Part shown: in pieces, positions 11,912-23,600 of the stretch
Numbering within the stretch: the first letter of the stretch is position 1
Layout: every line of letters starts with the position of its first letter
Source: Dysidea avara
Taxonomy: Eukaryota; Porifera; Demospongiae; Dictyoceratida; Dysideidae
Assembly: GCF_963678975.1 (NCBI RefSeq)
Contig: NC_089274.1
Span: 19,361,633 to 19,425,632 of the forward strand
DNA: 64,000 bases
Reading direction: 5' to 3'
The notes under the pieces: model-generated
Told to the model about the DNA's origin: nothing
Databases searched by the model: none
The model's input: the letters and a program-made list of their open reading frames with translations, nothing else
Made by a program: the position numbers and the translations under genes

Positions 11912-13288
11912 ATGTCTAGTAAGCGCTTGTTGGAGTGTTGTAAACCTATCCGTACGTTTTTACGTGTAAGAACGTTGTGTGGCACTAAAAGTTATCATGA
12001 TGTGACTGGCTTGTGGTGTGTAAGGAATGGGCAACTAACAGCGACGAAGAATACCTTACAAATCAAACCCAACTGTCCTGTTCGGTATTATTTTAAACTG
12101 GGTAAGATATAAAATAGGTCATTATTTACACCAGCTAATTTAATTGGCCACAAACATAACCTGGGAAGAGTTTGGTCTGGAAATATTAAATTTTAGCAAT
12201 ATTTATGATGTATTCTGTTTCTAGGTACAAAAGCAATGGCAGCTGGTGAGACTGGTGTTACTGGCCCAACAGGAAATGTGGAAGTCAGTCGTATCATGTT
12301 ACCAGATGATGCTAATGTTGTGGGTAATGTACATGGAGGTGTCATCCTTTCTATGATAGCACAGGCTGGATTTATTGTGGTCACCAGACACTGTAATGGT
12401 GCTCCTACTAGTGATAAAGACAAACCTCTACTTGGGGTACTTGCTCGAGTTGAACACACTGACTTTCTACAGCCAATGTACATTGGAGAACTAGCCAAAC
12501 TTCAAGCAAAGGTCACGTATACTTCAGCACATTCTATTGAAGTGACTGCAGATGTGTGGGCAGAGAATTTGACAACTGGTGAAGTTAGGAAAACCAACCA
12601 TGCTATTTTGTGGTATGTAGCCATTAAGACTCCTGATGAGTCATTACATTACAGTAAAACACTGACCCCAGTAGCAGTCCCTCCTTGTACTAGCTTAACT
12701 GATGAAGAACAAAGGAAAGGACAAGCACGTTATGAATATCAGAAGCAAGACCAGTTAAACAGCAAACAGACCGATCCTCTTGTGTTAAAGGCTTGTGATA
12801 GCAGCAGTGCAGAGGTAGGCACCCCAGATCATTCACAGAGTGCCTTAGTTCATTTAGTGTTGCCATCAGATTGTCTTACTAGTGGTCACATGCAGGGTGG
12901 TGTGCTAATGAAGCTGATGGATGAGTGTGCTGGCATTGTTGCTGCAAGGCATTGTCGTACAAATGTTGTTACAATCAGTTTAGATGCAACAAATTTTATT
13001 TCTCCTGTTGTTAATGGAGAATTAGTTACTCTACGAGGTCGTTTGACATTTGCCAGTGAGCGCAGCATGGAGATAGCTGTGACAGTTCAGGCTGAAGGGA
13101 TGGCTATTGGTAGTCGCAGGAGTACCAACACAGCATATTTCACCTATGTGTCTGTACCTAAGGGGTCTCACCAAGCTCAGAAAATACCTACATTAAAACT
13201 GGTCACTGAGAAAGATAAGATAATGTTTGAGGATGGCAAGAAACGGTACTTAGCTAGGAAAGAAATGAGGAAACAACAGCAGAAATAA
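11912..13288 (+). CDS. ACOT7: acyl-CoA thioesterase, ACOT7/BACH-like, two hotdog domains
   Basis: Hydrolyses long-chain acyl-CoA to free fatty acid and CoA. Two exons: 11912-12101 and 12225-13288. The donor is gtaagat and the acceptor ctag; phase 1 joins to give FKLGTKAMAAGETG, for 417 residues. The N-terminus (MSSKRLLECCKPIRTFLRVR) is basic and could be a mitochondrial targeting peptide; an internal Met at 12236 would give a 350-residue cytosolic form. Hotdog domain 1 has GNVHGGVIL, where the Asn matches the catalytic Asn of ACOT7 N-domains. Domain 2 has GHMQGGVLMKLMDECAG, whose Asp matches the C-domain catalytic Asp. The C-terminus is Lys-rich. The next gene starts 108 bp downstream on the same strand. 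Confidence 0.9.
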
Positions 13289-13396
13289 TTATTTATAGAT
13301 AGTGTGTATTTATTTAATTCCTTATCTGATGGTATCACGTGGTCATCAAGTAATGTGTGAAGTTGTCGGTTGTGGTATTGAGATATTAAGAAGAAA

Positions 13397-13876
13397 ATGG
13401 CGTCGAGGGGATTTCGTATAGTACACCAAGTCGTTCGGTTGTTATTGACAGTATTGCTCCATACCGCGTTCTTCGCTATGTTAATAACTAGACTAAAGTT
13501 CGATTCACCGACTTGGGAAGTCGTATTCATACCATTATTTGTGTTTGACTTTTTCATCATTATATACACGATCACTTACCTCGTACAATACTTCATGAAA
13601 AAGGCGAATGACTGGGAGAGCAGCAGGGAAGAGGAGGAAAGTTTACTTATGTCTTTTCTGCCGGTAGAGAGCACAAACCTAGTCGCCCTACTATTTGTTG
13701 CAGTTGGACTTTGCCTGAAGATCACGGCAGAAGTTTTATTATTAGTTCATCTTAACGGACAAATTGACAGGCCGTTCATACCCGGATTATTGTTCTGCCT
13801 GTTATTCACTGAAGTGTGGATCGCGTTCACCTACTACAGTTTATTACCTCACACCATCAGAACTGTCACTCTATGA
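13397..13876 (+). CDS. four-pass membrane protein, TMEM60/TMEM185/TMEM203-like
   Basis: Single exon, 159 residues, starting at MASRGFRIVHQ. Four hydrophobic segments: about residues 10-30 (LLLTVLLHTAFFAML), 40-66 (VVFIPLFVFDFFIIIY), 94-116 (LVALLFVAVGLCLKI) and 128-150. An acidic cytosolic-type loop (SSREEEES) lies between segments 2 and 3. The FIPLFVFD motif at the start of segment 2 recalls the small TMEM60/TMEM185 (Fragile-X-F) family; the exact orthologue cannot be fixed by eye. The family's function is poorly known. It lies 108 bp after the thioesterase stop, with a CACGTG at 13336-13341 in between. It has no intron. Confidence 0.75.
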   Translation: MASRGFRIVHQVVRLLLTVLLHTAFFAMLITRLKFDSPTWEVVFIPLFVFDFFIIIYTITYLVQYFMKKANDWESSREEEESLLMSFLPVESTNLVALLFVAVGLCLKITAEVLLLVHLNGQIDRPFIPGLLFCLLFTEVWIAFTYYSLLPHTIRTVTL

Positions 13877-14867
13877 TCATAAATTACATCAACATGGTTG
13901 AATATTTTTACATGTTGATTTTTATCTACTGTATTATCTGATTTTGTGAAGCCTCAATTGTAATCTTGTGTGTGTGCGTGTTGCTTGTTGATGGAATATT
14001 GAAATCCTGCACTACTGTAGCTGGCTACTCTAGTTTTATAAGTTTTCTGTTTGCATGTCGGGACGTAGAAACAGGGCAAATGTGACAGTACAAGAAGTAA
14101 ATCCACCCTACATGACTGGTGGTTGTGATCTATACACAATAAGATAAATTACATATCAAATTTCAGAGTATATAACTGCTCTTGAGTAACTGACCAACAT
14201 TATATTGTGATGTGCAGTAGCTTTCCATCTCATTCAGAAGTACAATAGATCGTCAGTTTGGGATAGACTGGTTTTCAAGATGGTCACAGGAAAACGATGT
14301 TTTATTTGAAAATAGGAGCTAGACTAATAATTCGAGCAGTGGAGTTGGTGTTGATGTAAAGTGACTTAGGATTTACTGTAGAACATTTTGATGAGTGTTC
14401 TATTAGAGTATTTGGTTGTTCAGTTGTTACAGTATAATTCTTACAACTTTGGTAACACATATTTCTCATTGGCATCATATACTAGCTAAAAGCAATTGAT
14501 GCCACAGCTGTAGCTATACCTGTAGACATGAGTATAAGTACAGAGTCCTCCATATCAGGTACAAACTAAACAATGTTGATCACAATCAACTTAATTCTCA
14601 CCATTGCGATATAACAAGTATACATAACACAGTGCTTTAATTTCTTGACTACCATATGTCTCTGTGAGGAAGGCAAGATCTTCACATTAAAACTGTTGAA
14701 TATTTTATTAAATATGCAAAATTCAATCAGTTCAGTGGTATCCAAGGTTACATGGTATGTTTACAATAATTGAATGTATGCATAAATTTAATATGATCAT
14801 GTTGATATAATATTATACATCATAATACATTATACATCATGTGAGATGTTATTATAACACACAAAGT
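13877..14867. other. convergent intergenic region
   Basis: Lies between the 3' ends of the TMEM-like gene (+) and the proline-rich gene (-). No gene seen. It contains a reversed copy of the dispersed 20-bp motif at 14394-14413 and a minus-strand AATAAA at 14704-14709 that suits the proline-rich gene. Confidence 0.6.
14704..14709 (-). terminator. polyadenylation signal of the proline-rich gene
   Basis: AATAAA on the minus strand, about 160 bp after the stop codon at 14868. Confidence 0.55.
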
Positions 14868-17342
14868 TTATGTTGAGCCAACAACTTTATTAGTGCGTCT
14901 CTTCAGTTCAGCAAGGAAAGCAACAGAAGCATCATCTTGAGGTACGAGGGAAGCTTTCTTAGCAGTAGCTGAGCTTGACTGACTGGGGCTATCTGAGATG
15001 GAAGACTTCTTGACTGTGAATCCCATGGGTGGTGGGGGCGGTGGAGGGGGAGGAGGTCCACCAGGTGGGGGAGGGGCTCCTGCTGTAGTTGGTGGGGCAC
15101 CACCTGGAGGAGGTGGTGGTGGTGGAGGAGGAGGGGGTGGAGGACCACTCGGTGGAGCATCAGACTCTGTCACTTCACTACTATCACTACTGGCAACAAC
15201 TGGTTCATCTACTGGTGCAGTACTGTCAGTTTCATCAGTTGGTGATTGTTTACCAGCGTTCATTAACTGTTTCTCCAGCAAAGCTCTGTTCTGGGAGAAG
15301 TTAGCTACTGGCTTTATATTTGGAGTTGACCTCTGAGCTGGTGTGCTATCATTCTCTGGTGATTGCTTGCCACTTTTTAGTTGCTTTTCTATGAGTGCCT
15401 TATGCTGGGAGAAGTTTGCTGATGTTTGTAATTTAATGGGCTCACTTGTCTTAGCCACTGGTTCTTTATCTTTACTGAATTGTTTCTCAATCATTGCTTT
15501 GTTCAGTGAAAAGTTACCATTTGTAGGAACATCTATGCTTTTCTCTTTTGGTTCAGTGTGATTCACTTCTTTGTTAGCAAATGAGGAAACCATTGAGCTG
15601 ACGTTAGCTGATTCTACTGGCTTGTTATTCTCTGGAGACGTTGATGGTTTAGTGCTAACTGGAGTTTGTGAGGTAACAACAGCTGGCTTGTTGTCAGTAA
15701 CTTTACTGGGCTGTTTGCTGGGAGATGATGATGAAGATGATGGAAGAGTCACCTTTCCAACAACAGGTTTAGAAGTATTTGAATTCTGTACTGTAGTGGA
15801 TTCAGGCTTTACTGTCTTCACCTCTTGAGTCTGTTTTGGTTTATTGTCATTGGCTACTACAGGCTTGACTTCAGCTGGTGGAGCTTCATTGACTTTAGCA
15901 GCTTTGACCTCAGACGTTGGGGCTTTAACAGTAGACTGTTCATTACTGGGTTTCACCCACTTGACTTCTTCTGGTTTGACTTCAGTTGGTTTTGTTACTG
16001 GTGACACTGCTGCTGTAGATGTTGACTGGACTGAATCAGGTTTAGCTGCTGCTGGCTGAGGTGGAGGCTTTGTTGTTGTAGACACATTTTGAGGGATTGT
16101 TTCAGTGGGTTTCACTGGTTTGACTTCAGTTGGTTTTGTTACTGGTGACACTACTGCTGCCTTAGCTGTAGTTGTTGACTGGACTGAATCAGGAAGTTTA
16201 GTTGCTGCTGGCTGAGGTGGAGGCTTTGTTGTTGTAGACACTTTTTGAGGGATTGCTTCAGTGGTTTTTACTGGTTTGACTTCAGTTGGTTTTGTTACTG
16301 GTGATACTGTTGCTGCCTTAGCTGTAGTTGTTGACTGGACTGAATCAGGAGGTTTAGCTGCTGCTGACTGAGGTGGAGGCTTTGTTGCTGCTGGTGTAGA
16401 CACCTTCTGAGGGGTTGTTTCAGTGGTTTTTACTGGCTGGACTTCAGTTGTTTTTGAACTTGTTTCACTTTCAGTCTTAGTAACTGACTGTTTTACAGAT
16501 GGCTGTGCAGTTGTAGCTGGAGCTGGTGGTTTTGTGACTGGAGTATTAGTAGCCTTTGAGGTTGGTGGTGGAAGTGGCTTACTTGGTACATAGCTGACAG
16601 ATGGTAACTTTGGTGGGCTGCAGTTAGCAGTTTTCACGGGCTCATTACATTTTCCTGTAGCAATAGTCTGTGACTGCTGTTCCACTGGCTTCTGTTGTGT
16701 TGTCCTCTCTTGTTTAACCGAAGCCACTGCTGGTGGACCAGGCTTACTAGGTATGGTAGCCTTATTGCTCTCCTGTTTAGCCTTCAATACAGAAGCCCCT
16801 CCATTGACAGCTCCCCCCTTCTTAATCAGTAGTTTCTCATCATCAACAGTTTGCTTGAAGTTACCATCAGTATGTCTACCCAGTACATTTTCTATCCCAC
16901 TCACAGCTTGAACTTTGGTGCTCTCTCCTACAGTGGTGAGGTCAACTGGCTTGTATTTCTGTCCAATTGCACTATTAGTGTTAACAGTTTTAGCCTTAAA
17001 GCTCTGAGCCTTCTCAATTTGAAAAGCACTTGATGCCAGCCCACTGGAGTTTGGCTTTGCTTTATAAGACACTGACCTGACTGGGGTTGTATCTTGCAGA
17101 ATTCTCAAATTTGCTTCAAGACTTTTCCATGCTTTCTGGTTGCCTTCCCCTTTGCCATTCTGTACATTGGAGCCTAGCACAGTAGTACCAGGGCCTGCAC
17201 TGACTTTCTTTTGTCCTGCCACTGCTGTGGACTGGCCTAAGCTGTTAGTGCCTGTGAATTCTGAGTTCATCAATTGAGGTGTAATGGCTTTAAGAAATTC
17301 CTCAGCATCTTGTTCTCTAGACAGCAAATCTTGACTAGTCAT
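14868..17342 (-). CDS. single-exon proline/threonine-rich protein, possible actin-regulatory scaffold
   Basis: 824 residues without an intron, although several neighbours have many. The N-terminus (MTSQDLLSREQDAEEFLKAI) is followed by a long low-complexity stretch rich in Pro, Lys, Thr and Val (about residues 200-560). This contains three near-identical tandem blocks of about 50 residues (TKPTEVKPVK.TE..PQ.VST), visible in DNA at about 16000-16440. Next come three short repeats of the form NFS.(N/H)(K/R)A(M/L)(I/L)EKQ (around residues 600-720). A polyproline/glycine tract follows, then a charged end (FLAELKRRTNKVV). Polyproline tracts and a terminal basic amphipathic helix occur in actin regulators such as VASP- and WH2-type proteins, but no domain is certain, so function is unassigned. 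Confidence 0.8.
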   Translation of the reverse strand: MTSQDLLSREQDAEEFLKAITPQLMNSEFTGTNSLGQSTAVAGQKKVSAGPGTTVLGSNVQNGKGEGNQKAWKSLEANLRILQDTTPVRSVSYKAKPNSSGLASSAFQIEKAQSFKAKTVNTNSAIGQKYKPVDLTTVGESTKVQAVSGIENVLGRHTDGNFKQTVDDEKLLIKKGGAVNGGASVLKAKQESNKATIPSKPGPPAVASVKQERTTQQKPVEQQSQTIATGKCNEPVKTANCSPPKLPSVSYVPSKPLPPPTSKATNTPVTKPPAPATTAQPSVKQSVTKTESETSSKTTEVQPVKTTETTPQKVSTPAATKPPPQSAAAKPPDSVQSTTTAKAATVSPVTKPTEVKPVKTTEAIPQKVSTTTKPPPQPAATKLPDSVQSTTTAKAAVVSPVTKPTEVKPVKPTETIPQNVSTTTKPPPQPAAAKPDSVQSTSTAAVSPVTKPTEVKPEEVKWVKPSNEQSTVKAPTSEVKAAKVNEAPPAEVKPVVANDNKPKQTQEVKTVKPESTTVQNSNTSKPVVGKVTLPSSSSSSPSKQPSKVTDNKPAVVTSQTPVSTKPSTSPENNKPVESANVSSMVSSFANKEVNHTEPKEKSIDVPTNGNFSLNKAMIEKQFSKDKEPVAKTSEPIKLQTSANFSQHKALIEKQLKSGKQSPENDSTPAQRSTPNIKPVANFSQNRALLEKQLMNAGKQSPTDETDSTAPVDEPVVASSDSSEVTESDAPPSGPPPPPPPPPPPPPGGAPPTTAGAPPPPGGPPPPPPPPPPMGFTVKKSSISDSPSQSSSATAKKASLVPQDDASVAFLAELKRRTNKVVGST

Positions 17343-17687
17343 TGTTCACAAACCACTCGCACAAAATTTGTCTACATAAATGATTTCTTCGTGGCGCGGA
17401 GTGATCTATAAGTGATGATGTTGTAAGGCTTCTGTGGTGTGATCTTGTAAGGCTGCCAGAGTCATGCTTACCAAACTAGGATAGCTTGAATAATGTGGTT
17501 GCAGCTGGTAACCCCAAATATGTACCAACATTTAATCATTTCCCTTAATTCACTGTTGAGCAAATACGAATCATTATAACTTACTAACAGGAATTCATAA
17601 TAATAACATCAACAAACATTTCTCATGACATGACGAATTATAAAGACACAGTTTTATTTATAATAATTGAAGTGCTTCTATTCATTA
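17343..17687. other. 5' region of the proline-rich gene and 3' flank of VPS11
   Basis: Both neighbours are on the minus strand, 345 bp apart. A minus-strand AATAAA at 17653-17658 lies about 30 bp after the VPS11 stop and probably ends that transcript. The rest would be the promoter of the proline-rich gene; no TATA box stands out. Confidence 0.5.
17653..17658 (-). terminator. polyadenylation signal of VPS11
   Basis: AATAAA on the minus strand, about 30 bp after the VPS11 stop codon. Confidence 0.65.
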
Positions 17688-20600
17688 TCATCGTCTGTCC
17701 AATGGTGCAGTAGGTAGATCAAACATCGAGGTCTGTCAAGACACATGACAGGTTAATGACAAGTATAACAAGTAGTGTATTATCCTGACCTTGTTAAACA
17801 TTCCCCTGCCAAAATATTCAGCCACAACAGAAAAACCATCCGGCGATCTTTGCAACTAAAGAAATAAAAACGTGTGTTGTTTATATGTGCAGCAATTCAT
17901 GCCTCAATGCAATAGAAACACCCATCAAAAGTGAATATCTTATACAGTCTATATTAAACTACTTTCAACTTGTCGAGCAACATTGAACAAAACAAAATGT
18001 GATCAATGGCTGGGAGTACCATCAATGTGTTCAAACAAGTTATGACATAATAATGATGACATCGTACCAGTGACTGGAACTGTTCATGTAATTCTCTGTC
18101 TTCCATTTGTCTTCTTATGATGTCCAGCACCTTCCTGTTTTCTGGAGCACAAATTGGACACTCTGACTCATACTCATCATCCAGACAGCTACAACGACAG
18201 CACAGAAGCAAATGTACACACACGCACACGTACACATGCACACGTGCACGCACGCACACACACATGCACAGACAGTCACACAATAACATACTTTTGATGG
18301 AAGGAATGATGACAAAGAAAATGGACAGCTGGTAATGTCAAGTGGTTGGTACACATACTACACTTGATCACTTGAAATACTTGAGCACTGCAAGGAAATA
18401 TACAGTCAAAAGTACAAGAATTAAGACATAACTGATACAGTTGCTATACACAAGACAGTGAACATAGTATTCCTCATTAGGTGTACAGGTGTACAGATAT
18501 TATCCAGCCATGTGAACCAGATAACCAACTAACCATCACATGACTCACTCAATACATGATTAACATTACTCACTGGATAATTGTTACCATTACAGTGGCA
18601 CATGTTCAACTGATTGGAGTGCATACACCATTGAAATATGGACACCCTTCTATTATATCAATGTTAACTCCCAAATCTATTTGTGCTGGTGCAAGTTTGC
18701 TAAGCAAATGGGAAAAATTAAAGTCTAGCATACGTTTTAAACGAGTTCTACCGTACGTGAGGTAAGTATTGAATTGGGCCCCTGGGATCACAATTGTTGA
18801 AGATTTCTACTCTACAAGACAACAAAGCTCCAATACACTACCTACCCAGTTCTGAGGTCCTCAATCTGTTGTCTCATCTTAGCTGTCTCCTCCCTGTATT
18901 GTTTAATCATCTTCTCATCCTGTTAGTAATGATGGTGTAATGAAGTGAGTTCATTATAAGTAAGAGAGACCCCAACAGGAATACATAACAACAGCAATCC
19001 TATTGTGCCAAGTAGGGCATCAACACCTTATACAGGTCTTTAAAAACACAAAGCTTGGCCTTGTTCAACACCTATCAACAGTTCTCTATCCCAGTAGAGA
19101 TGTTAATGGTGAACATGTTATAATACACAGTGTGTCTGTACTGAAACAGGATAGCCCCAAGTATTTCTGAAGATTATGACCCGCTTTACTCAAGTATAGA
19201 AAGTTGCATGGATTTAGCAGAAGCTGTCAACAACAGGAAAAAGAAAAAAAAAACTAAAATACTGTTCTTCTAGTATGTTATTTTGTTACATTGTTACCTT
19301 GGCGATCTGTTGGTTTTCCTCCTGTAGACGATGACTGATATAGCCCTGAGGGAGGGGAATACGTGAAGTATTCAACTGTTACAACATTACCATGCAGTGA
19401 ACTGTCAGTTAACAATCTCTCTGAATTTAATTAAGGGCACAGTTGGAAAAAAACCTCTATAGGAAGGAAACAAGTGTGGTCCCAACAGGTCTGGTTCTAT
19501 ACATTTTCTCCTCCAAAAGAGGAAACCCTCTTTATTGTGGCAAATTAATTGATCCTAAAGTGTCCATTATATAAATATTACTATATATGGCAATAAAACT
19601 GAGGGGGGAAACTCTATTGATACAACAGACAATATGGTGTGTGGTAAACCATGAAGGATGCTATAAACACACTGTTTGCATTCTGTTTGACAACTTTGTG
19701 ATTATCTAATGAAGCAAAAAAAGGAATCCCCCTCATATGTCTAACGTTAGCAGCACTAGCTGTCCTTCAAAATTATAAAATTACTCAAATACTCAGCTCA
19801 AAACTGTTAACATGGAGGAATGCTTTACTCAAAGTAAAATTAAAGGCTTGAGCATAAACATGGAGCTATTACATGCATAAAAATATTAATTGTAGTGGGA
19901 ACAACACAAAAAAGTGGACTTTTTGAGTATGTAAAAGATTTGAATTTACAGACAACTTAGTCATTGCAATAACACTGTATACTGTATACAGTGTGTATTA
20001 TTATTGTATACAGTGTGTATCATACAGTGTGTATCATACGGTGTGTATCTACTGTGGAAAATTAATTGTTTGTAAGTTCAAAAACTAGTGGAGATAATAA
20101 ACCACATACTACACACACTGAAGCAATGGCTTATTATCATATATGACCTTTTGAAAAAAAAGTTTTTTTTTCTTACAAGTAACTTAACAACAAATTCTTG
20201 TACATCTCAAATAGTTTACTTAATTTGTCTGAGTCTATCCATCATAACATTACTAATATAAACAATGGAAGACAAGCTTCTTGCCAAAACAAGCTGTCTC
20301 CTCAACAAAGCCACTCAACTGCACCTTGATATCAGCTAGTGTAGCAACATCATGTTCAGCGAGAATCTGTACGACCATTAACGGGGGAAGAAGGTTGGTG
20401 TCCTCAATGTGCTTGAGCACTTCTTCAATCTTCTTGTTCGCTGCCGGTTGGGAGCCAAAATATGAAAGTGCCTGTACCCACAAGTGAGGATCCCTCATTC
20501 TAGTGAAAACAAATATGCAGGCTTATGTCTTTTGTGTGACCCCTGTCACTGACAAAAATTGATAATAAAAAAAATATATATATATATATATTAGTGCACA

Positions 20601-23600
20601 ATTGTGTATAGTACAACTGAACCAAAAGTGTCCTGATCATCAAGGTGTCCTGATCATCAAGGTGTCCTGATCATCAAGGTGTCCTGATCATCAAGGTGTC
20701 CTGATCATCAAGGTGTCCTGATCATCAAGGTGTCCTGATCATCAAGGTGTCCTGATCATCAAGGTGTCCTGATCATCAAGGTGTCCTGATCATCAAGGTG
20801 TCCTGATTATCAGGGTGTCCTGATTATCAGAGTGTCCTGATTATCAAGGTGTCCTGTTTTTACAAATCAGTTTATGTACTGGCTCCTAAGGGGGGGTCTC
20901 AACCAAGTGTCTGGAATATGCAGGTATCCTCAGGTGTCCTGGTATGCTATTTATTTGTAGTATTTGCGAGTTGTGAAAGTGTTTCAATTATCAGAGCGAC
21001 CAGCCATTGATGTTTTGATAAATTTTATTAGCTGACAAATAGACACCATATTATGATGATGGCAATCATTTGGCAATGACTTTGATCGAGAAACTAATCT
21101 AACCACAACATAATTATCACCTGCACCATATCAAGCTTGACAGAGTTCATAATAAAACCTATTGTAACCATATATAGAATAGCTTCACTGTCTGTGTTAG
21201 AAGTTGGCTAGTCATTTATCAAAATTGGGACAATTCAAAGACCATCACGAACTGGTGTCAGCATTTCAGATGTACAAAAATAAGTCAGGCCGAAATGGGA
21301 TTAGGTTGGCCAAAAGCTGGAAGATGACTGACTGATACTGTTTAGCCACACATAGCACAAACAAGCTACAGGGGATGATGCAATAGCTGTAATATATGTC
21401 ACAGCGTACAGTAAGTATTGAATATAAACTTGGCTACAATCCAGTGTGAAAAGTAAAGAAATGTAATTTACATAAGACTATTATACTATTACTGTACATA
21501 TTGGCTCACCCATGTCTTCGACAGGTGTCCATGACAGAGTTGTAATCCTTATGTTCCATATGATAGTGAAGGATTTGTTGGAACCTGTATAGCATGTGAA
21601 CAACATGTGACAAGTTTCCTTATTAGAAAATGTAACAGTGCAACTTGTTTAGAAAAGGTTAAATGCCTTTTGAGGATAGCATTAAAACAGGTCAAATACA
21701 AATACAAAGAATGCTAAGGACCTTCCTTTATAAGGTGGTATTTGTGCTGTGTGCCCTCTGTTTAAAGACAGTGTCGTTTGCAATGCACTTCAAGATAGCT
21801 GATGCACACAACATAACTCTCTGTACTTACAGTTTAGCCTTCTCATAGAGGTAGAGTATCCCAGCTTTGAAGTTGTGCATTTGTGCCAACACCAGGGCAT
21901 GGTCAATGTCATATTTGGCACTCTTGCTCTTCAACAGTTCTAAAGTCTTTGCCTCCCGGTTCCCACGTTCCTGAGTATTAGGTGGTAGCTCGTCCATACT
22001 TGTCATGTAGAGTTCTAGGAGTGTGTTGGACATTACGGGCGGCAGGGAGTCTCCGTGTAGCTGCAATGTAATAGAATACAATCTCTGATGCATCAAATGC
22101 TCTAATACAGAATACTTCTATACTGTTTGCCACATGATAAGATTTCACTACCCTAAACCAGGACAATTTCAATGTTACAGATACTTGGTTAAATAATAGT
22201 GGCAATGTGCAGGCAGTTTGCGGCTATATGGAAACCGGCCTTAATACAAATTTACCTAGTAAAGGTAAGTTTACAGATCAGGTAGGTGGGGGGGTGCATG
22301 GGGCTACACATGAGAGCAATGGGGTATTGCACCATTGTCAGTATGCCATGGGATAGCATCCCCCACTGAGAGTCCCAGCTGCTGGCAAGTCAACTGCTCC
22401 ATTTTGTCACTGCTCTAGTGTGCTTAGTCAAATCCTATGCTTTCCCACCCACCCAATTACCTAGAGGGTTCACTTTCAGTCTGGCATCCCAAGATGGAGG
22501 GGCTCAGTATAACTACTTGGTAGCTGCTTGAAAATACCATAATGCTGAGAGGCATATGTAACCATTTCTCAATTGCAACAGATCAGTAATTGATAATAGA
22601 GCTGCAACAGCCTCTGCTAACCGAGAGATTTGCAAGCGCCAGTTAAGTCCTGGGTAGCCAAGCTTCACTACAAGCATAACAAGTTGACTGGCTTGCCTGA
22701 GATGTAAATACAGTGTATTCATCTTCAAAGAAATGACCTCCGAGTGAAGCTGAATTTCTTGTGATAGCCACCACGTTTGCACCTTCTAGCAGACTCAAAA
22801 TGGCTCCAAGGCTAAAGCAACAGTGATGGTTGATGTAAGCAATACGTCATTAGCTGAGCCCAAGCTGGTAATATGAAGCTCATCAAATGCAATTAGTGTC
22901 ACAGTGGAAATAATCCAATGTTTAAAATTTTGTCAGTGCAGTCAATGACAAAAATTTTCTACACCACCTTGACAATACAACATTCTTACACATTATAGTG
23001 GTTTCAGTGAACAGTTGGTACTTGTAGTGGAATGCAGTGATGTCAAATAGACATCGTACACTTGTGAATAATATCATGATTAGCAGTACATGATCATTGG
23101 ATGCTTTACATGCCATAATGGTGAGAAATGCTTGTCAGTGGTACATTACACTCAGTGTATCTACACGACACCACACACACATACACATGTAGTTAGAACT
23201 GCTGTGTACACTGTCACACTTATCCAGTCAAACACTGGGCCACCTGTGCACGACTCTAGTACCTTACAGGACCAGATAAGGTGTGGACACCCAAATTGCC
23301 ATGTGAGACATTGATAGTTGGCATTTGATCCTCCAGTTAACACAAAAGTCCATTTGCCTTGCACACACATACTACACAAATCAGATCACAAGTACATTAC
23401 AAGTGTAGGCTCACCGAGACCATCTTCTCCAGAAATTTCAGCAAGTGTTGTGGCTTGTTAACAAAGATGTGAAGGTAGTCACTTGGTTGTGCCTTCTCTA
23501 TATGACAAACAATCAGGAACCAGTCACCACAATAACACACATATACCCAGTAAGTAATGCAATACAGTAAAAAGCATTTATACAGTGAAACCACTTGGTA

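Noticed and set aside
14998-16059. Several plus-strand open frames (Gly-rich and Leu/Thr-rich) opposite the proline-rich gene
   Set aside because: They are antisense shadows of the polyproline and PT/K-rich coding sequence; the minus frame is 824 residues with a good start and repeated motifs.
20628-20848. CRISPR-like regular repeat
   Set aside because: Units are directly adjacent without unique spacers, and the context is a eukaryotic intron.
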